18,837 bases of DNA from SIAJ01 sp036266155 (GTDB taxonomy: Bacteria > Planctomycetota > Planctomycetia > Gemmatales > Gemmataceae). A model generated the notes under the pieces. It saw only the letters and a list, made by a program, of their open reading frames with translations. It had not been told where the DNA came from and did no database searches. Each line of letters starts with the position of its first letter. Position 1 is the stretch's first letter. The stretch covers positions 1 through 18,837 of the forward strand of contig DATANR010000064.1 of the NCBI GenBank assembly GCA_036266155.1, read 5' to 3'. The position numbers and the translations under genes are program-made. Shown here one piece after another: positions 13,707 through 18,837 of this stretch.

Positions 13707-14887
13707 GCCGGGGAACCGATCGGAAGAAGCGCCTCGCCCGTCAGGCGACCGGGCTGGTGTTGAAGCTGGCCCTTCCGGTCGTGCGGCTGCTGACCCGTTC
13801 AGCGCGTCGCGGCGTGCGGCGCAGTTTGTGGGCCGGTACGCCAATCCTCACGCTGCCGGTCAAAGCGAAGGCGGAACGGTTGCTCGGCGTCCACGCCGAT
13901 ACGCTGGTGTTTCAGACGTACTACATCACGTCCGACTTTCGTTATGACCTGTCGAGCTGGAATCGTGGGCCGGGCGTATGGCGAAGTCTCGGGCTGCCTC
14001 TCCTGGTGCTGCTGTGGGCCACGTGCCGGTATCAGCGGTTCCATTACTTCTGCGATCGTGGCCTGTTACCGGGCGAGCGATTCGACGTGCGCGAAGACGA
14101 GCTGCGTTTCCTGCGAGCACTCGGCAAGGAGGTGTTTTTCTACACCTATGGGGCCGACGTGCGGACTCGGCAAAAGACTCAGTCGCTCGGCGAACCGAAT
14201 TGTTGCACGACCTGCCCAGAGCCGGGGCGATTCTGCGTGTGCGATGACGCGGTGGGTGCCAAGTTGCACGCGATTCGGCAACGCTACGCGACGGCGACCT
14301 TCGCCCTTGGCGACATGGTTCACTACACGCCCGCGAGTCGGAACGACACGTACTTCTGGCCGCTCGATTTGAACAAAGAAAATGGACGCCGTTACGAGCC
14401 GCGGTACCCCGATCCCAATGCGAGCGGGCCGGTGCGAGTCGTTCATGCACCGAATCATCAGGGCTTCAAGGGGACGCCGTTTCTGATTGCCGCCGTGACA
14501 AAGCTGCAAGAACGCGGCTTGCCCGTGGAATTGTGTCTAGTTGAACGCGTCCGGAATCGCGAGGCCCTGGAGATTTATCGCGGTGCCGACATTGTCTTCG
14601 ATCAATGTCTGATCGGTTATCACGGCTACTTCGCCTTGGAAGCGATGGCGATGGGCAAGCCAGTCGTCGTTTTCCTGCGGGATCCGGTGCTAGCTCCCGA
14701 CGAATGCCCGCTCGTCAACGTGCGACCCGAGACGGTCGAGTCGGTACTGGAAGCATTAGTCAAAGATCGCCAGCGCTTACACGAGTTAGGCCGGCAAGGT
14801 CGCCGATATATCGAACGGCACTACACGGTCGAAGCGTTTTCGCAGCGACTGGGCAGGGCGTATCGCGAACTTGGGCTAATGACGTAA
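13703..14887 (+). CDS. GT4-like glycosyltransferase with a cysteine-rich insert
   Basis: The start at 13703 (394 aa) gives an ATGA overlap with the methyltransferase stop; the frame extends upstream inside that gene only as a shadow. The N-terminus is basic (RKKRLARQ). A Gly-Ala-Asp-Val-Arg motif lies near 150-154. Residues 162-182 contain five cysteines (C167, C168, C171, C178, C180) in a CC-x2-C-x6-C-x-C spacing, possibly a metal site. The C-terminal half has VVHAPNHQGFKGTPFLIAA, then FDQCLIGYHGYFALEAMAMG starting at Phe299, with the GT4-type Glu and G-K-P. It closely parallels the last glycosyltransferase of the window in these two blocks, so the two are probably paralogues. Confidence 0.8.
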   Translation: MSRGTDRKKRLARQATGLVLKLALPVVRLLTRSARRGVRRSLWAGTPILTLPVKAKAERLLGVHADTLVFQTYYITSDFRYDLSSWNRGPGVWRSLGLPLLVLLWATCRYQRFHYFCDRGLLPGERFDVREDELRFLRALGKEVFFYTYGADVRTRQKTQSLGEPNCCTTCPEPGRFCVCDDAVGAKLHAIRQRYATATFALGDMVHYTPASRNDTYFWPLDLNKENGRRYEPRYPDPNASGPVRVVHAPNHQGFKGTPFLIAAVTKLQERGLPVELCLVERVRNREALEIYRGADIVFDQCLIGYHGYFALEAMAMGKPVVVFLRDPVLAPDECPLVNVRPETVESVLEALVKDRQRLHELGRQGRRYIERHYTVEAFSQRLGRAYRELGLMT

Positions 14888-14938
14888 GGCAACGTGGAAT
14901 GACCTTGCGGTGGCAGGAAGGGTAGAGTAACCAACGGC

Positions 14939-15826
14939 ATGCAAACGGCGTTCGTCATCGGCGGGGCGGGATTCGTCGGCCAGCATCTGGTTCGGCACCT
15001 GGCCGCGCATGGGATGCGCGTCTTGGCGACGTGCCGATCGACCGCGTCGGCGTCACCAGTGAATGGCGTCGAATGGGTGCCGTCCGATCTGGCCGCAACC
15101 GATGCATCGAAGAACTGGCCGACGCATTACGATGCGTTGATCTATCTCGCTCAATCGCCGCGCTGGCGTGATTTCCCTGCGGCGGCCGATGACATTGTCC
15201 GGGTCAACGTTTGTGCACTTCAGCAGGCTGCCGAGCATGCTCGCCATGCGGGTGCCAAGCGCTTCATCCACATGTCGACCGGCACGGTATACAGCCAAAC
15301 TCGCGAGCCGGCCCGCGAAGACGAGCCGATTCGCACGGACGCCTCTCGCTCCTTCTACGCGGCCACCAAGCTCGCCGCTGAACTGCTGGTCGCTCCGTAT
15401 TACACGTCGTTCGGTGTCACGCAGCTTCGCTTGTTCATGCCGTACGGCAGTGGACAAAACGACAAGATGCTATTGCCCGCGATCGTCTCGAAGGTGCGAT
15501 CCGGAATGTCCGTCGATCTACATGGCGCCGATGGCCTACGCTGCAACCCGGTCGCCGTTGACGACGTCTCCGAAGTGGTTCGTCGGTGTTTAATGCTGGA
15601 CGGGTCACAGACTCTCAACGTCGCGGGTCCGGAAGTGTTGACGCTGCGGCAAGTAGCCGACGCGATCGGCAAAACCATCGGCCGTGAACCGAGGTTTAAT
15701 TCGAAGCCGGAGTCGCCGCCCGTCATCGTTGGCGATACGAGCCGGCTCCGGGCGACGCTTGGCTGGCAACCGCCCACGCGGTTTGTGGATGGCGTGCGCG
15801 ATTGGCTCAAATCGCTGGGAGGCTGA
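14939..15826 (+). CDS. SDR-family NAD-dependent nucleotide-sugar epimerase/dehydratase
   Basis: 295 aa. The N-terminus MQTAFVIGGAGFVGQHLV gives the Rossmann GGxGxxG motif (8-14). Ser113-Thr114 and Y140-A-A-T-K144 form the catalytic triad of extended short-chain dehydrogenases. The C-terminal part (LRLFMPYG, CNPVAVDDVSEVV, LNVAGPEVLTLRQVADAIG, LGWQPPTRFVDGVRDWL) is the typical substrate-binding and end helix layout of NAD(P)-dependent epimerase/dehydratases. It acts on a nucleotide-activated sugar in the cytosol: epimerisation, dehydration or reduction cannot be distinguished. It lies 51 bp after the preceding glycosyltransferase and 4 bp before asnB, whose ribosome binding site is inside its last codons. 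Confidence 0.88.
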   Translation: MQTAFVIGGAGFVGQHLVRHLAAHGMRVLATCRSTASASPVNGVEWVPSDLAATDASKNWPTHYDALIYLAQSPRWRDFPAAADDIVRVNVCALQQAAEHARHAGAKRFIHMSTGTVYSQTREPAREDEPIRTDASRSFYAATKLAAELLVAPYYTSFGVTQLRLFMPYGSGQNDKMLLPAIVSKVRSGMSVDLHGADGLRCNPVAVDDVSEVVRRCLMLDGSQTLNVAGPEVLTLRQVADAIGKTIGREPRFNSKPESPPVIVGDTSRLRATLGWQPPTRFVDGVRDWLKSLGG

Positions 15827-15830
15827 ACCC

Positions 15831-17708
15831 ATGTGTGGAATCATCGGCATCGGCAGCCGCAAGGGCGATCCGGTCCCACCGCCGCTCTTGACGCGGATGA
15901 CCAACATCCTCTCATATCGCGGCCCCGATTCGTCTGGCGAATATATCGACGGCCCCGTCGGCCTCGGGCATCGGCGGCTTGCGATCATCGATCTTTCGCC
16001 GCTCGGTCATCAGCCGATGGCGAACGAAGATGTCTCGGTCGTCATCACGTTTAACGGCGAGATCTACAACTTCCAGACGCTCAAGGTCGAACTCGAAGCG
16101 AAGGGGCATCATTTCCATTCGAAGTCCGATACCGAAGCCATTATTCACGCCTACGAAGAATGGGGCGTCGACTGCGTCAAGCGGTTCAACGGAATGTTCG
16201 CATTCGCGATTTGGGACAAGTCTCGGCAGCACATCGTCCTGGCACGCGACAAATATGGCATCAAGCCGGTCTATTGGTATTACAAGGACGGCCTGCTGTT
16301 ATTTGCCTCGGAAATCAAGGCGATTCTCGAGCATCCGGCCGTCGCGAAAAAGATGTGTTATCCGGCCCTCAACGAGTATTTCTCGTTTCAGAATGTATTC
16401 TCTGACTTGACGATGTTCGAGGGCATTCGCTTATTGCCCCCAGCGAGCACGCTCACGTTCGATTTGAAAGGGACGGACGAACCAAGGGCGAAAACGTATT
16501 GGGACTATCCGTTCCATCATTCGCCGCTCAAGGGCACGAAGGAAGAACTCGAAGAGGAATTGCACCGGCTCTTCGTGCAAGCGGTCACGCGCCAATTGAT
16601 GAGCGATGTGCCCGTCGGCTCCTATCTCAGCGGCGGCATGGACTCGGGGTCGATCACATCAGTTGCCGCCCGCCATTTGCCGCGCCTGACGACCTTTACC
16701 GGCGGCTTCGATCTCAGTTCTGCCTCGGGCCTCGAACGCGGCTTCGATGAACGTCGGGCGGCCGAAGTGATGGCGAATCTTTTTAAGACAGAGCACTACG
16801 AAGTTGTCATGCATGCCGGCGACATGGAATGGGTGTTGCCCAAATTGATTTGGCACCAGGAAGATTTGCGCGTCGGTCAGTGTTATCCGAATTACTATGT
16901 AGCACGACTCGCGGGTAAGTTTGTGAAGGTCTGTCTCTCTGGCGCCGGCGGCGACGAATTGTTTGGCGGCTACCCGTGGCGCTATTATCGCGGCATGAAT
17001 AGCACGAGCCGTGAGAATTATTTCCGCAACTATTACGACTTCTGGCAACGTCTTGTGCCCGACGAGGACAAGCAACATTTATTTAATGCGGACACACGCC
17101 GCGGCGTCGGCGGGCATCGGTCGTTCGACGCCTTCCGCAGCGTGTTCGATCACTATCCGGGCCAGTTCGAAACCAACGAACAACTGGTGAACGCGTCGCT
17201 CTACTTTGAGTTGAAGACGTTTTTACATGGGCTCTTCGTGGTCGAAGACAAATTGAGCATGGCCCACTCGCTTGAAACGCGCGTGCCATTTCTCGATGAC
17301 GATCTTGTGGAATTCGCTTGCCGAGTGCCGGCTCGATTTAAGCTGCGCGATCTGGATCACGTGACGCGGGTCGACGAGAACGACCCCGGCAAGCGTGCTC
17401 ACGAGCGCGAACACAGCGAGGGCAAGGCGATCCTGCGTGACGCGATGACGCGCTTCATGCCGCCCGAGATCACGGCGCGCAACAAGCAGGGCTTCAGCGC
17501 TCCGGACGCGAGTTGGTTTCGTGGCGAGAGCATCGACTACATCACGCGCCTGCTCACCAATCCGAAGGCACGCGTTTATGACTTCATCAATCCGGAATAC
17601 GTCCGCGGCGTCCTCGATCAGCACTGCTCCGGCAAGGTCAATCGCCGGCTGCTCATCTGGTCGTTCCTGAGCCTGGAATGGTGGCTGGCCAACTACTTCC
17701 CGCAATGA
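15831..17708 (+). CDS. asnB: AsnB-type glutamine-dependent amidotransferase/asparagine synthase
   Basis: The start at 15831 is fixed by MCGIIGIG: Cys2 is the class II glutaminase nucleophile. GGGAGG lies 8 bases upstream; the longer frame back to 15684 is a shadow. The glutaminase half (1-about 200) shows RGPDSSG (30-36), HRRLAIIDLS (47-56), FNGEIYN (74-80) and RDKYGIKPVYW (139-149). The synthetase half has the PP-loop LSGGMDSGSI (266-275) and LSGAGGDELFGGYPWRYYR (369-387). The segment HQEDLRVGQCYPNYY (342-356) marks the subfamily that often sits in polysaccharide loci rather than the classic housekeeping form. It could amidate a sugar carboxylate or another glycan precursor, or make asparagine. 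It overlaps the next gene by 4 bp (ATGA). Confidence 0.92.
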   Translation: MCGIIGIGSRKGDPVPPPLLTRMTNILSYRGPDSSGEYIDGPVGLGHRRLAIIDLSPLGHQPMANEDVSVVITFNGEIYNFQTLKVELEAKGHHFHSKSDTEAIIHAYEEWGVDCVKRFNGMFAFAIWDKSRQHIVLARDKYGIKPVYWYYKDGLLLFASEIKAILEHPAVAKKMCYPALNEYFSFQNVFSDLTMFEGIRLLPPASTLTFDLKGTDEPRAKTYWDYPFHHSPLKGTKEELEEELHRLFVQAVTRQLMSDVPVGSYLSGGMDSGSITSVAARHLPRLTTFTGGFDLSSASGLERGFDERRAAEVMANLFKTEHYEVVMHAGDMEWVLPKLIWHQEDLRVGQCYPNYYVARLAGKFVKVCLSGAGGDELFGGYPWRYYRGMNSTSRENYFRNYYDFWQRLVPDEDKQHLFNADTRRGVGGHRSFDAFRSVFDHYPGQFETNEQLVNASLYFELKTFLHGLFVVEDKLSMAHSLETRVPFLDDDLVEFACRVPARFKLRDLDHVTRVDENDPGKRAHEREHSEGKAILRDAMTRFMPPEITARNKQGFSAPDASWFRGESIDYITRLLTNPKARVYDFINPEYVRGVLDQHCSGKVNRRLLIWSFLSLEWWLANYFPQ

Positions 17709-18837
17709 GCCGGCCCCTGCGTGTGTTGCATTGCCCCGAAGTCGTCGGCGGCATGCCCGGCGAACTGGCCCGTGCCGAACGTGCGCTGGGCGCCGACAGC
17801 CGGGCTGTGGCCTTTGAAAACTCGGTCTACGATTACGCGATCGACGAGGTGCTCTACACACCCGAAACTGGCCGGCTCAAGCGCGAGTGGAAACGCTGGG
17901 GCCTGCTCAGGCGAGCGCTGACGCAGTTCGACGTGATCCATTTCAACTTCGGCCGCACGATCATGCCCGATCGCACGACCGAATTGCCGGGCCGCGGTCG
18001 CCTGGGGATGTTCTTGCGTCGGCTCTATGCCGGCATCTTTGAATTGCGCGACGTCGCGTTGCTGAAGCGCATGGGCAAGAGAGTGTTCGTCACCTTTCAA
18101 GGCGATGATCTTCGACAAAGCGATTTTTGCGGCCAACATTTCGGGCCGCGGTTTTTGCAGGAACTGTCGACCGGATACTACACAACCGAAACCGATGCGC
18201 GCAAGCGCTGGCGGGCGGCGAAATTGGCCCAGCTCGTCGATGGCATGTATGCCGTCAATCCAGACCTGATGTATCTGCTGCCGCCGACGGCGAAGTTTCT
18301 GCGCTATGGCCACATCAATCCGCGTGAATGGTCATACAGGCCGCCCCCGCCAGCGCACGACGACGGCCCGCTCGTGATTCACGCTCCCACACATCGCGGC
18401 GTGAAAGGCACACGATTCGTACTCGAAGCCGTAGACAAACTGCGGTCGGAGGGGGTCCGATTCCGATTTCAATTGATCGAAGGATTGCCGCGGGTCGAAG
18501 CACGCCGCCTCTTCGAGCATGCCGATTTGCTGATCGACCAGTTGTGGCTCGGATGGTACGGCGGTTTGGCGGTTGAATTGATGGCGCTGGGACGGCCGGT
18601 GATCTGTAATATTCGCGAAGATGGGCTCAAGTTTCTTCCGCCGGGGATGGCCGCGGCATTGCCGGTGATACGGGCGGAGCCGACGACATTGACGAACGTC
18701 TTGCGTGAATGGTTGACGACACGACCCGATGAGTTGATGCAGGTCGGCGTGAAGTCGCGTGAGTTCGTGGAACATTGGCACGATCCGATCGAAGTAGCGC
18801 GCGAATTGTTGACGGATTACATGGCGAGCGGAGCCGC
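17705..18837 (+). CDS. GT4-like glycosyltransferase, 3' end cut by the window
   Basis: Starts at the ATG overlapping the asnB stop (ATGA) and is open to the window end (377 codons so far). MSRPLRVLHCPEVVGGMPGE begins the N-terminal GT-B domain. VFVTFQGDDLR lies near 140-150. The C-terminal half has VIHAPTHRGVKGTRFVLEAV, then LLIDQLWLGWYGGLAVELMALG with the DQ signature at Asp278 and the donor-site Glu. These two blocks match the 13703 gene closely. The last codons (ATG GCG AGC GGA GCC GC) are the first bases of the GC-rich repeat seen at 7859; if that repeat continues as there, the next codon is TAA and the protein ends in Met-Ala-Ser-Gly-Ala-Ala, about 378 aa. The gene was recognised by reading the frame by eye because it lacks a stop in the window. 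Confidence 0.8.
   Translation, partial: MSRPLRVLHCPEVVGGMPGELARAERALGADSRAVAFENSVYDYAIDEVLYTPETGRLKREWKRWGLLRRALTQFDVIHFNFGRTIMPDRTTELPGRGRLGMFLRRLYAGIFELRDVALLKRMGKRVFVTFQGDDLRQSDFCGQHFGPRFLQELSTGYYTTETDARKRWRAAKLAQLVDGMYAVNPDLMYLLPPTAKFLRYGHINPREWSYRPPPPAHDDGPLVIHAPTHRGVKGTRFVLEAVDKLRSEGVRFRFQLIEGLPRVEARRLFEHADLLIDQLWLGWYGGLAVELMALGRPVICNIREDGLKFLPPGMAAALPVIRAEPTTLTNVLREWLTTRPDELMQVGVKSREFVEHWHDPIEVARELLTDYMASGA
18822..18837. repeat. Start of a second copy of the GC-rich repeat
   Basis: TGGCGAGCGGAGCCGC is identical to 7859-7874, the left arm of the hairpin repeat in the divergent gap, and is cut by the window end. Here it lies within the last codons of the final glycosyltransferase gene. 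Sixteen identical bases 11 kb apart in unrelated contexts point to a dispersed element rather than chance. Confidence 0.7.

Noticed and set aside
15684..15830. Longer asnB start at 15684
   Set aside because: The glutaminase needs Cys at position 2, which only the 15831 ATG gives.

Overview
The window looks like chromosomal DNA from a planctomycete-like bacterium. The reasons are its high GC content, a pseudopilin operon whose proteins carry long Gly/Ser tracts, a DUF2887/Rpn-type gene, and GC-rich dispersed palindromes. The taxon is an inference from gene style; no rRNA or marker gene is present.

Left part (30-4474, minus strand). A type II secretion pseudopilin operon runs in the order gspG, gspH, gspI, gspJ, gspK, transcribed leftwards. 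All five proteins have a prepilin cleavage site followed by a hydrophobic helix. G is the major pseudopilin; H, I, J and K are the minor ones that form the filament tip. I, J and K each carry a large low-complexity insertion or tail; the one on GspI is about 125 residues and mostly glycine. An AT-rich, repeat-built 98-bp spacer separates gspJ from gspK.

Middle part (4475-7998). A gene-free stretch with an inverted repeat is followed, on the minus strand, by a 77-aa orphan gene, a DUF2887/Rpn-like gene broken by a one-base frameshift, and a 514-aa tandem flavodoxin-like protein. The second half of that protein has an iron-sulfur-flavoprotein-like cysteine motif. A GC-rich 80-bp hairpin repeat lies in the divergent gap.

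Right part (8098-18837, plus strand). A tightly packed polysaccharide-type operon contains a glycosyltransferase, a DegT/DnrJ/EryC1 sugar aminotransferase, a glycosyltransferase, a SAM methyltransferase, a glycosyltransferase, an SDR nucleotide-sugar epimerase/dehydratase, an AsnB-type glutamine amidotransferase, and a final glycosyltransferase that runs off the window end. Three junctions overlap (11, 4 and 4 bp). Together these genes could build, amidate or methylate and polymerise an amino-sugar-containing surface glycan. All four glycosyltransferases share an uncommon Asp-Gln...Gly signature, and the last gene runs into a second copy of the GC-rich repeat found at 7859.

Most long antisense ORFs here are shadows caused by high GC. 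Several gene starts were moved inward from the longest ORF on the basis of ribosome binding sites, overlaps or the catalytic Cys2.
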